Shown piece after piece: positions 1 to 5,879 of a DNA stretch of 10,853 nucleotides. The notes beneath the pieces are model-generated. The model was not told where the DNA came from and did not search any database. It saw only the letters and a program-made list of their open reading frames with translations. Source of the stretch: Deltaproteobacteria bacterium RIFOXYD12_FULL_50_9 (lineage in GTDB: Bacteria > Desulfobacterota > Desulfobulbia > Desulfobulbales > CALZHT01); NCBI GenBank assembly GCA_001799225.1, contig MGTA01000251.1:1-10853 (forward strand). The letters are read 5' to 3'. The translations under genes were made by a program, and so were the position numbers. Within the stretch, counting starts at the first letter, position 1. Each line of letters opens with the position of its first letter.

Positions 1-1
1 C

Positions 2-964
2 TTTTATATTATCGGCGCCGGCATGGGAGTCATGATCATCAGTGTCGACTACCGCCAGCTGCTCTCCTGGAACTACCCCCTATATGGTCTTACCCTAATC
101 GTCCTGCTCTTCGCCCTCATTCTCGGAACCACGGTTGGCGGCAGTCAACGCTGGATTAATCTGGGATTTTTCCGGCTGCAACCTTCCGAACCTGCCAAGC
201 TCATTCTAATTATCTCCCTGGCCAGTTACTACTATAGAAAAGACAACGGCCACGGCTTTTCGCTGCTGGATCTCGTCATCCCGATGCTGCTCACTATCGC
301 ACCCGCTATTCTGATCGGTCTCCAACCAGATCTCGGCACTGCCCTCATGCTTGTTTTCATCTTCGTTTCCATGACCCTTTTCGTCCGGCTGAAAAAAAAG
401 ACTCTGATAACCTTGATCTGCACCGGTATCTCTATGATCCCTCTAGGCTGGAACTTTGTTCTCAAGCCCTATCAGAAGTTACGAATTCTCACCCTGTTCA
501 ACCCGGAACTCGACCCGCGTGGCGCAGGCTATCACATCACCCAATCCAAAATCGCCGTGGGCAGCGGCCTTAAGTTCGGCAAAGGCTTTCTCAAAGGCAC
601 TCAAGGCCATCTCGACTTTCTGCCGGAACGCCATACCGATTTTGCCTTTTCGGTCTGGGCAGAGGAGTGGGGTTTCTTCGGATCATTATTCTTTCTCTGT
701 TGCTATCTTTTTCTCCTTCTCCTTTGCCTGAATGCGGCCCTTTCCTCACGGGACAAATTCGGTTTTCTTCTGGGGGTGGGCATAGTTTCTCTAATTTTCT
801 GGCAGGCATTCATAAATTTAGCCATGATTATGGGTCTGATGCCTGTTGTCGGCATGCCGCTCCCTCTGTTCAGTTATGGTGGATCCTCGCTGTTCACTAC
901 CATTTTCGGCATAGCCATCCTGATCAGTATTCGCATGCGCAGATTCGCATCATCGTCGATTTAA
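2..964 (+). CDS. rodA: Rod shape-determining protein RodA (SEDS peptidoglycan glycosyltransferase), 5'-truncated by window edge
   Basis: RodA polymerises lipid II into glycan strands in the inner membrane, working with the class B penicillin-binding protein PBP2 and the MreBCD elongation machinery. The frame is open from base 2 to the TAA at 962-964, giving 320 residues. The family usually has about 370, so roughly 50 N-terminal residues, including the first membrane segments, lie outside the window; the Met at base 23 is internal. Visible hallmarks are GGSQRWINLG followed by LQPSEPAKL, then QPDLGTALM, then LPERHTDF with the Asp at about base 638 that matches the essential Asp of E. coli RodA, and the C-terminal GMPLPLFSYGGSS motif. 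Many hydrophobic segments fit the ten-helix SEDS fold. FtsW or SpoVE are the alternatives, but the QSKIAVGSG and HTDF blocks and the short basic C-terminus favour RodA. No clear terminator follows. Confidence 0.95.
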   Translation, partial: FYIIGAGMGVMIISVDYRQLLSWNYPLYGLTLIVLLFALILGTTVGGSQRWINLGFFRLQPSEPAKLILIISLASYYYRKDNGHGFSLLDLVIPMLLTIAPAILIGLQPDLGTALMLVFIFVSMTLFVRLKKKTLITLICTGISMIPLGWNFVLKPYQKLRILTLFNPELDPRGAGYHITQSKIAVGSGLKFGKGFLKGTQGHLDFLPERHTDFAFSVWAEEWGFFGSLFFLCCYLFLLLLCLNAALSSRDKFGFLLGVGIVSLIFWQAFINLAMIMGLMPVVGMPLPLFSYGGSSLFTTIFGIAILISIRMRRFASSSI

Positions 965-1071
965 GCGCTTTTTTTGAGCCACAACTAAAAAAAACGTCGA
1001 ATTTATAGCAACCATGCTCGAATTTCCTTGCAAAACTGCCCGGTTCCTGTCATGTTTTTTTTCGCAAGCGA

Positions 1072-1099
1072 TTGACTCAGTGATATGAGACGTTATTTT
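1072..1099 (+). promoter_or_regulatory. Candidate sigma-70 promoter of the HU gene
   Basis: TTGACT (1072-1077) and TATTTT (1094-1099) are separated by 16 bases and lie about 80 bases before the HU start codon. The -35 matches the consensus at five of six positions and the -10 at four or five. The 216-bp gap after rodA has no obvious terminator, so some read-through from rodA is possible, but a highly expressed HU gene would be expected to have its own promoter. The call rests on pattern matching only. Confidence 0.35.
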
Positions 1100-1120
1100 T
1101 TCAATACGAGGCGAGGGGGT

Positions 1121-1141
1121 AGCGTACAACTTCAGTACGCT
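1121..1141 (+). repeat. Inverted repeat (7-bp arms, 7-nt loop) in the HU 5'-UTR
   Basis: AGCGTAC (1121-1127) is perfectly complementary to GTACGCT (1135-1141) around the loop AACTTCA. It lies about 40 bases before the HU start codon, inside the predicted leader, and is preceded by a G-rich stretch (GAGGCGAGGGGGT). It could be a leader hairpin, an operator, or a single REP-type palindrome with a GTAG-like head. The sequence alone does not decide. Confidence 0.5.
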
Positions 1142-1180
1142 GTTTTACGATCAACCTAGAAGGAAGGAGTAGACAGAGGC

Positions 1181-1453
1181 ATGAACAAGAGCGACTTAGT
1201 AGAAAGTATTGCTACGGCTGCAGAGATCAGCAAAACTGCTGCGGAAAAGGGACTGAACGGCATGCTTGATTCCATTGCCAAGGCTCTTAAAACAGGCGAC
1301 AAGGTTACCCTGGTCGGATTTGGAACATTTTCTGTCTCCAAAAGAGCCGCTCGGCAGGGTAGAAATCCGCAGACCGGCAAACCCATCAAAATCAAAGCCA
1401 AAAAAGTTGCAAAATTCAAGGCCGGCAGCAAGCTTGCCGATGCCGTGAAGTAA
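1181..1453 (+). CDS. hup: HU-family DNA-binding protein
   Basis: Small basic nucleoid protein of 90 residues, the normal HU length. HU proteins dimerise and bend DNA without strong sequence preference, aiding chromosome compaction, replication and repair. The N-terminal helical region (1-40) is followed by the family signature GFGTFSVSKRAARQG at 46-60 and the beta-arm tip RNPQTG at 61-66, whose Pro63 is the residue that intercalates between base pairs in HU/IHF. The C-terminal KIKAKKVAKFKAGSKLADAV is typical of HU rather than IHF. The start is supported by AAGGAG (1164-1169), 11 bases before the ATG. The gene stands alone, with a probable promoter and leader hairpin upstream and an intrinsic terminator directly downstream. 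The exact paralogue (alpha or beta type) cannot be assigned. Confidence 0.97.
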   Translation: MNKSDLVESIATAAEISKTAAEKGLNGMLDSIAKALKTGDKVTLVGFGTFSVSKRAARQGRNPQTGKPIKIKAKKVAKFKAGSKLADAVK

Positions 1454-1480
1454 CAATTACCTGATCATACGGTTTTTTAA

Positions 1481-1527
1481 AACAGGAGTCCTTTCCGTAA
1501 CCAGCAGGAAAAGGCTCCTGTTTTTTT
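1481..1527 (+). terminator. Rho-independent terminator of the HU gene
   Basis: AACAGGAG (1481-1488) pairs perfectly with CTCCTGTT (1515-1522). Pairing continues inside with CCTTT-CC against GG-AAAGG, apart from small bulges, around a loop at 1497-1506. Seven T residues follow at 1521-1527. It lies 28 bases after the HU stop and directly beyond the convergent hemH stop at 1531. On the - strand the hairpin is followed by only four T residues, so it may also stop hemH transcription, but less efficiently. Confidence 0.9.
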
Positions 1528-1530
1528 GGT

Positions 1531-2517
1531 TCAGGGTAAAAAACCGTGCTGACGGCTGGCAGCAAGTACCAGATTCTGCAGAGCCCGGATAAAACCGGGC
1601 AAGGTGTTCAACGAATCCGTGCGTTCAAGCCGCATACCCAAACTTTTTGCCCTCTCCTTATACAACTGGTCGATCTCATACAGGGTCTCGACATGATCGG
1701 AAACAAAACTGATGGGCACGATAAGCACGTTTTTAGCGCCCTCTGCGGCCAGGGTCTCAAGCATCTCCGGGGTAGAAGGCGTCAGCCAGCGCACCGGCCC
1801 ACTGCGACTCTGGAAACAGAGCCGGCCGGGCAGGCCGGTTATTTTTTCAACGGCCTCGATAGTCTTCCGCAACTCATCAACATAAGGGTCACCCTCCTCA
1901 ATGAACTTGACCGGCAGACTGTGGGCGCTGTACACCAGTTCAACCGCCGCGCCGCCAAAATTCTTTATCCCCTTACGGATCAACTCGGCGAGGCAATCGA
2001 TATAAGCCGGCTCTTCCGGCCAGGAAGAGATCTCTGCCAATTGCAGTTTCGGAGAAACCGTGGATACGGCCTGCCGCAGATCCACCAGCGAGGATCCCGT
2101 GGTGGCCACTGAATAATGGGGATACAAGGTCAAGGCAACGATTTTGCTGATTCCGGCCCGCTGCAACGCGGTAATAACCAGATCGGCCCGGGGCTGCCAG
2201 TAACGCATGGCCGCAGTCACCAAAAAAGAACCGTGTTCAGCCAAGGCAGCAGCAAGGTCAGAGGCCTGTTCCGTGGTGATGCGGGTAAGCGGCGACCCCC
2301 CGCCAATCCGGCTATAACATGCTCGGCTCTTAGGGGCGCGCCGGCGGGCAATCAGACGGGCAAGAGGCTTCTGCAAAAACGGCAACGGCGAAAGCCTGAT
2401 GATCTGCCTATCCGAAAAGAGGTTATACAAAAACGGCTCGACATCGTCGAGCCGCTCCGGCCCTCCCAGGTTGAGCAGCACTACCCCGATTCTCTCCTGC
2501 TGGTCAATGGCTGTCAC
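1531..2517 (-). CDS. hemH: Ferrochelatase
   Basis: Inserts ferrous iron into a porphyrin (protoporphyrin IX, or coproporphyrin III in the coproporphyrin-dependent pathway). The chosen start is GTG at 2517, giving 328 residues, within the usual 310-340. GGAG (2526-2529) lies 8 bases upstream, and the GTG overlaps the TGA of the preceding HD gene (GTGA), a normal sign of translational coupling. An ATG 36 bases further upstream is in frame but adds residues unlike the family and lies deep inside the HD gene. Visible motifs from the GTG: VVLLNLGGPE near the N-terminus, SAHSLP at 197-202 with the metal-binding His199, SGPVRWL, and DHVETLYEID at 274-283 with the conserved Glu277. The LLNLGGP start resembles protoporphyrin-type rather than Bacillus coproporphyrin-type enzymes, but substrate cannot be fixed from this. 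It is the last gene of the heme cluster. Confidence 0.95.
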   Translation of the reverse strand: MTAIDQQERIGVVLLNLGGPERLDDVEPFLYNLFSDRQIIRLSPLPFLQKPLARLIARRRAPKSRACYSRIGGGSPLTRITTEQASDLAAALAEHGSFLVTAAMRYWQPRADLVITALQRAGISKIVALTLYPHYSVATTGSSLVDLRQAVSTVSPKLQLAEISSWPEEPAYIDCLAELIRKGIKNFGGAAVELVYSAHSLPVKFIEEGDPYVDELRKTIEAVEKITGLPGRLCFQSRSGPVRWLTPSTPEMLETLAAEGAKNVLIVPISFVSDHVETLYEIDQLYKERAKSLGMRLERTDSLNTLPGFIRALQNLVLAASRQHGFLP

Positions 2518-3104
2518 AAAAACAGCTCCAAGGGCAACAGCAGAGCATCCCATCTTGTCCGGTCGGCAACCAGCCCGGCTATATCGTCCGGGCCAAAATC
2601 AAGCTGGACAAAAAGCCGCTGCTCCAGCAAGCGAATCGTCACAAAATTGTCCTGGATCAGCTGGCAAAGCTTAAGGTCGTCTCTGCCGTAATGCCCGACA
2701 AGATACTCTTTACGCTCTTCCAGGCTCACCACTTGATCGTGCCGGACCCGTTTATCGGCGTAATTAACTATCTCCTTGGCGCTGGCGCCAAGTTCGGTAA
2801 TAGCGCCACGCAAGACAACATGTTCGGCCACAATCTCGGCAAGCTCATCCAGACCGTGCTGCAGACAGATGTCCCGACCGACAATGGCATGATTCTCGCC
2901 GTTGTGGAGACAGGGAGTCTTGGCAATATCATGAAGCAAGGCGCCGGCAATAACCGGCTCAATGGCTACAAAAACGTCTGCTTTCCTCAGTCCATGGGCA
3001 ATTAGTGCTGCCACCCGCGCCACCATAAAAGAGTGAGCCCGGATATTATCGAGCATCCTGTACTGGTCCATCAATTCACAACACTGGTCGATTGAAGGAA
3101 TCAT
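2514..3104 (-). CDS. HD-domain phosphohydrolase of unknown substrate
   Basis: Protein of 196 residues with the metal-dependent HD phosphohydrolase fold. The ordered ligands are visible: His24 (RAHS), the His58-Asp59 pair in GALLHDIAK, His72 in ENHAIVG, His95 in AEHVV, and Asp117 in NYADKR. This layout is typical of small HD hydrolases acting on nucleotides or other phosphoesters; the substrate is unknown. The start at 3104 is chosen because GGAGG (3112-3116) is 7 bases upstream. An ATG at 3122 is in frame but has no good ribosome site and falls inside the flanking repeat. The 3' end overlaps hemH by 4 bases, so the two are probably translationally coupled. A role in tetrapyrrole metabolism is suggested only by position between hemE and hemH. 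Confidence 0.85.
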   Translation of the reverse strand: MIPSIDQCCELMDQYRMLDNIRAHSFMVARVAALIAHGLRKADVFVAIEPVIAGALLHDIAKTPCLHNGENHAIVGRDICLQHGLDELAEIVAEHVVLRGAITELGASAKEIVNYADKRVRHDQVVSLEERKEYLVGHYGRDDLKLCQLIQDNFVTIRLLEQRLFVQLDFGPDDIAGLVADRTRWDALLLPLELFL

Positions 3105-3116
3105 TAAACGGCCTCC

Positions 3117-3191
3117 GGCCATTTGGTAGGGGCGTATTGCAATACGCCCCTACATGCAACACGCCCCTACATTCAAAAATGAAAAATGGCC
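3117..3191. repeat. Palindromic repeat element between hemE and the HD gene
   Basis: The core at 3126-3153 is a perfect 28-bp palindrome with 13-base arms GTAGGGGCGTATT and AATACGCCCCTAC around GC. A second right arm follows at 3155-3170 (TGCAACACGCCCCTAC), differing from 3138-3153 by one base. Outside these, GGCCATTT (3117-3124) and AAATGGCC (3184-3191) form a perfect 8-bp inverted repeat, so the whole 75-bp block is a nested dyad. There is no T-run, so it is not a classic terminator. From general knowledge, short palindromes with GTAGGGGCG-type arms are dispersed in many environmental bacteria as REP- or MITE-like elements. Only this one locus is present in the window. Confidence 0.85.
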
Positions 3192-3203
3192 ACGGACCAG
3201 CCT

Positions 3204-4232
3204 CTATTTTTGGGACAGCCGATGAACCAGCTCCACCAACAGCTTAGCCTTTTCAGGCGGCGTCTCGGGGAGTATGCCATGGCCCAGATTAAAAATATGC
3301 CCACGCGCTGCTCTGCCTTCCGCCAGGATCCCGGCTACCCGTTTTTCAAGTTTATCGGGTGGCAGAAGCAGGGCACAGGGATCAAGATTACCCTGCAAAG
3401 AGACCCCTTGACCAACTTTTGCCACGGCATCCCTTAAAGGGATGCGCCAGTCTATCCCCAGAACATCGGCACCGCTGGTTTTGGCCAGATCGAGCAGGGT
3501 CGCGCCATTGTTGGCAAAATAAATAATTGGCACACCGCAACCTTGCAGCGCCGCCACTATCCGCTTCACATAGGGCAGGGCAAACTCCGCAAAGTCACAC
3601 GGTTCCAGCACTCCGGCCCAGGAGTCAAAGATCTGCAGGGCCTGGGCACCTGCAGCTGCCTGGGCCTTGAGATAGAGGATCGTGCACTCCGTGATCTTGT
3701 CGAGCAAGGCGCGATAGAGCTCGGGCGCCGCATACATCATCTTCTTGGTCTGAAAGTAGCTCTTGGAGGAGCCCCCCTCAATCACATAGGTAGCCAGGGT
3801 GAAGGGCGCCCCGGAAAAACCAATGAGCGGCACCTTATCGGCAAGTTCCCGACGCAGGATGCGGATGGTGTCCATAACAAATTTCAGATCCGTCTCCGGG
3901 TCCGGTATAATAAGCCGGTCCACGGCTGCCCGGTCGCGGACCGGCTCAGGAAACAGCGGCCCATGCTTCTCATGAAACTCGAGGGGCAGGCCCATGGCTT
4001 CAAGCGGCACCAGAATATCAGAAAAAAGAATAGCAGCGTCCACCCCCAAGATGTCGACCGGCTGGATACTAACCTCCGCCGCCAGTTCCGGGGTCTTGCA
4101 CAGCTCAAGGAACGTGCCCTTACTCCGCACCTTGTGATACTCCGGCAGATAGCGCCCCGCCTGCCGCATAATCCAGATGGGAGTATGTTGTACTGGTTCG
4201 CCTTTACAGGCCTGCAAAAATGTCGTATTCAT
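3204..4232 (-). CDS. hemE: Uroporphyrinogen decarboxylase
   Basis: Removes the four acetate carboxyl groups of uroporphyrinogen III to give coproporphyrinogen III in the cytosol. The 342-residue length is normal. Family landmarks appear in order: PIWIMRQAGRYLPEY at 18-32 with the substrate-binding Arg23 and Arg27, FSDIL at 70-74 with Asp72 (the catalytic/binding Asp, Asp86 in human UroD), GFSGAPFTLATYVIEGG at 138-154 with Tyr149, and FNLGHGI at 314-320 with His318. AAGG (4241-4244) lies 8 bases before the ATG. The gene sits 78 bases after the radical SAM gene and about 100 bases before the HD gene, with a repeat in each gap. The same strand and related function point to one cluster, although the palindrome downstream could separate or modulate expression of the distal pair. 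Confidence 0.97.
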   Translation of the reverse strand: MNTTFLQACKGEPVQHTPIWIMRQAGRYLPEYHKVRSKGTFLELCKTPELAAEVSIQPVDILGVDAAILFSDILVPLEAMGLPLEFHEKHGPLFPEPVRDRAAVDRLIIPDPETDLKFVMDTIRILRRELADKVPLIGFSGAPFTLATYVIEGGSSKSYFQTKKMMYAAPELYRALLDKITECTILYLKAQAAAGAQALQIFDSWAGVLEPCDFAEFALPYVKRIVAALQGCGVPIIYFANNGATLLDLAKTSGADVLGIDWRIPLRDAVAKVGQGVSLQGNLDPCALLLPPDKLEKRVAGILAEGRAARGHIFNLGHGILPETPPEKAKLLVELVHRLSQK

Positions 4233-4271
4233 AAAAGAAACCTTTTCGGTTGGTGGTGGTTGATTGTTCAG

Positions 4272-4311
4272 GTCCGACTTGTCTGACTTGTCCGACTGGT
4301 CCGACTGGTCC
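4272..4311. repeat. Four-unit 9-bp tandem repeat
   Basis: On the + strand the units are GTCCGACTT (4272-4280), GTCTGACTT (4281-4289), GTCCGACTG (4290-4298) and GTCCGACTG (4299-4307), followed by a partial GTCC. The array fills half of the 78-bp gap between the radical SAM gene and hemE and its last bases touch the radical SAM stop codon (4311-4313). The repeat length is a multiple of three, so gain or loss of units near the stop would keep any read-through frame. It may simply be a slippage-prone microsatellite. Confidence 0.9.
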
Positions 4312-5384
4312 TATTCTTTTTTTTCTTCCCTCATTCGCATGGGAACATACCCGCAGAAAGGTTCTTCGGCCATATAATCGCCGGTGACCGCATAGGCCCT
4401 GGCCCGACAGCCCCCGCAGACATTAACGTATTCACAAGAACCGCAACGGCCTTTATAGCTCTTAAAATCACGCAACTCCTTAAAGAGCGTTGAATTATCC
4501 CAGATATCCTGAAACGACTGCTTACGGATATTGCCGGCAGCCATCGGGAAATAACTGCAGGGCAGGACATTACCATCGACATCAATCAGACTGATAAGCT
4601 GGCCGGCCAGACACCCCTTAGAGCCGCCGGTTGAAAACTGCAGAGTCCGGCGTTTGAAATCGTCACCCTGCTCCTTGGCTTGCTGCAAGACTACCCGATA
4701 ATAGCTGGGCGCGCAGGTTGGCCGCACCAGCAGTTCGTCTTCAAGCTTCTCCATCTCATAATGCCATTTGAGCAACTCTTCGTAATCTTCACTTGAGATC
4801 AACTCGTTCATGATATCGTGGCCACGGCCAGTGGGCACAATCATAAACATATACCAGGCCGTTGCGCTCAGCTCCTTGGCGAGCCGGTAAATCTTGGGAA
4901 TCTCTTCCTGATTACGTTTGGTAAACGACGAGTTGATGAGAAAGGAGATCCCGTGTTTCTTGAAAAGCTTCGCGGCATTGATCGTACCGCTAAAAGCGCC
5001 GGGCATGGAACGAAAGTTATCGTGGACTTCAGCAGAGGCCCCGTCCAGACTAAGAGAGACCATCCTGATCCCGGTCGCTTTGATCTGCTCGCAGACCGCA
5101 TCGGTCACCAGGGTGCCGTTCGTGGCCAGACACATACGCAGCCCTTTCTCAGTGCCATAGGCCGCGATCTCAAAAACGTCGACCCGCAAAAGCGGCTCGC
5201 CGCCGGATAAGACCAGTACCGGCTTGGCAAAAGAGGTGATATCGTCGATAATCCGTTTTGCCTCGACCAGGGAAAAATCCGGATGATTACCCGCCTCAAG
5301 CGCCGAAGAAGACCGGCAGTGCACACACTTCAGGTTACAACGCCTGGTGATCTCCCAGGCAATCCATTTCGGTTCAAATTTCAC
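4311..5384 (-). CDS. Radical SAM/SPASM protein of the AhbD/NirJ heme-biosynthesis type
   Basis: Probable Fe-S enzyme acting on a tetrapyrrole side chain. The family includes AhbD (Fe-coproporphyrin III to heme b), AhbC (didecarboxysiroheme to Fe-coproporphyrin III) and NirJ (heme d1). The start is GTG 5384 (357 residues), with AAGGAG at 5392-5397 seven bases upstream; an ATG at 5441 would add 19 unlikely residues. The radical SAM cluster is CNLKCVHC, with Cys16, Cys20 and Cys23, followed by LSGGEPLLR. The C-terminal part has further cysteines in [20 protein letters not shown] and [18 protein letters not shown], ending [10 protein letters not shown], which is the SPASM-like second-cluster layout of AhbC/AhbD/NirJ. 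Adjacent hemE and hemH support a heme role. AhbD is my preferred member, but AhbC or a peptide-modifying SPASM enzyme cannot be excluded, so no symbol is given. Confidence 0.8.
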   Translation of the reverse strand: MKFEPKWIAWEITRRCNLKCVHCRSSSALEAGNHPDFSLVEAKRIIDDITSFAKPVLVLSGGEPLLRVDVFEIAAYGTEKGLRMCLATNGTLVTDAVCEQIKATGIRMVSLSLDGASAEVHDNFRSMPGAFSGTINAAKLFKKHGISFLINSSFTKRNQEEIPKIYRLAKELSATAWYMFMIVPTGRGHDIMNELISSEDYEELLKWHYEMEKLEDELLVRPTCAPSYYRVVLQQAKEQGDDFKRRTLQFSTGGSKGCLAGQLISLIDVDGNVLPCSYFPMAAGNIRKQSFQDIWDNSTLFKELRDFKSYKGRCGSCEYVNVCGGCRARAYAVTGDYMAEEPFCGYVPMRMREEKKE

Positions 5385-5439
5385 CGCTATTCTCCTTATA
5401 AAGGCCCAAAAACACGACTGACTTAGAAATAAAAAAACC

Positions 5440-5467
5440 ACTATAAATCATTACGGCAGCTGCTCAA
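5440..5467 (-). promoter_or_regulatory. Candidate sigma-70 promoter of the heme cluster
   Basis: On the - strand TTGAGC (5462-5467) and TATAGT (5440-5445) are separated by 16 bases. The -10 matches consensus at five of six positions and the -35 at four. The -10 lies about 55 bases before the GTG of the radical SAM gene. The promoter abuts one arm of the inverted repeat at 5467-5511, so a regulator bound there could affect it. Pattern match only. Confidence 0.35.
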
Positions 5468-5511
5468 AGCGAAAATCATCTTACAGACAGAAAGAACTGG
5501 CATTTTCGCTT
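5467..5511. repeat. Inverted repeat with 10-bp arms, upstream of the heme cluster
   Basis: AAGCGAAAAT (5467-5476) is the exact reverse complement of ATTTTCGCTT (5502-5511), separated by 25 bases. It sits directly upstream of the candidate -35 of the heme cluster. It could be a pair of operator half-sites about 35 bp apart centre to centre, or the stem of a long-loop hairpin. The function is unknown. Confidence 0.6.
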
Positions 5512-5879
5512 CTCAGACACTGCAAGAAAATCCTGATGACCTAGAGGGAAATTTTCTTAGAAAGCTCTTTTTTTCTCACCAATGATCCCCAAAGCCAAGC
5601 CTTATCCCTTATCAATGCTCAATCCTACAAAATATTACACTGCGATGAAGCAAAGGCCTTGATTTGATTGACAACTTTTTCTTGACTCCTCCAAAAAATC
5701 AGGATAACAGTATACAAAAGTTTTCTAAAAAAATATGACTGCAACTGCTGCATGGATTGCATATTGTGGTCGGTTGCACCATCACGCTCAGGACTCTGCC
5801 TCAACATGGAATCGTCCTACAAAATCGAACTCCAAATACACGATAACCTGCTGAATTTAATTGGGGAAATGACCGCCTG

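Larger units (their letters stand above)
5385..5879. other. Divergent intergenic region, no convincing gene
   Basis: This is a 495-bp AT-rich gap between the divergently transcribed radical SAM and histidine kinase genes. It holds the candidate heme-cluster promoter and the 10-bp inverted repeat. A second inverted repeat, AAGAAAAT (5524-5531) and ATTTTCTT (5551-5558), has a 19-base spacer. Promoter-like TTGACA (5668-5673), TTGACT (5682-5687) and TATACA (5711-5716) occur on the + strand, but no pair has canonical spacing, so a kinase promoter cannot be assigned. A short + strand frame running into the kinase start is described in the findings. No tRNA, riboswitch or known small RNA was recognised. 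Confidence 0.6.

Noticed and set aside
963..996. Possible rodA terminator from AAGCGCTT followed by T residues
   Set aside because: AAGCGCTT is a loop-less 8-bp palindrome. The T-run/A-run pair after it has no GC stem, so no proper intrinsic terminator can be drawn.
2518..2553. ATG start for hemH at 2553
   Set aside because: It would add 12 residues unlike ferrochelatases and overlap the HD gene by 40 bases. The GTG at 2517 has GGAG at 8 bases and a 4-base overlap.
1546..4286. Long + strand frames opposite hemH, the HD gene and hemE (up to about 247 codons)
   Set aside because: They are antisense shadows of strongly supported - strand genes and show no protein-family features of their own.
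5385..5441. ATG start for the radical SAM gene at 5441
   Set aside because: AAGGAG lies 7 bases before the GTG at 5384. The extra 19 residues are hydrophobic and unlike AhbD-type proteins, and the candidate -10 would overlap that ATG.
5490..5520. Possible sigma-54 site around TGGCATTTTCGCTT
   Set aside because: TGGCA is present, but the required GC-containing -12 element at the correct spacing is missing.
5625..5807. 60-codon - strand frame in the divergent intergenic region
   Set aside because: It has a weak AGGA before its ATG and a short hydrophobic patch, but no family resemblance and AT-driven composition. It is probably chance.
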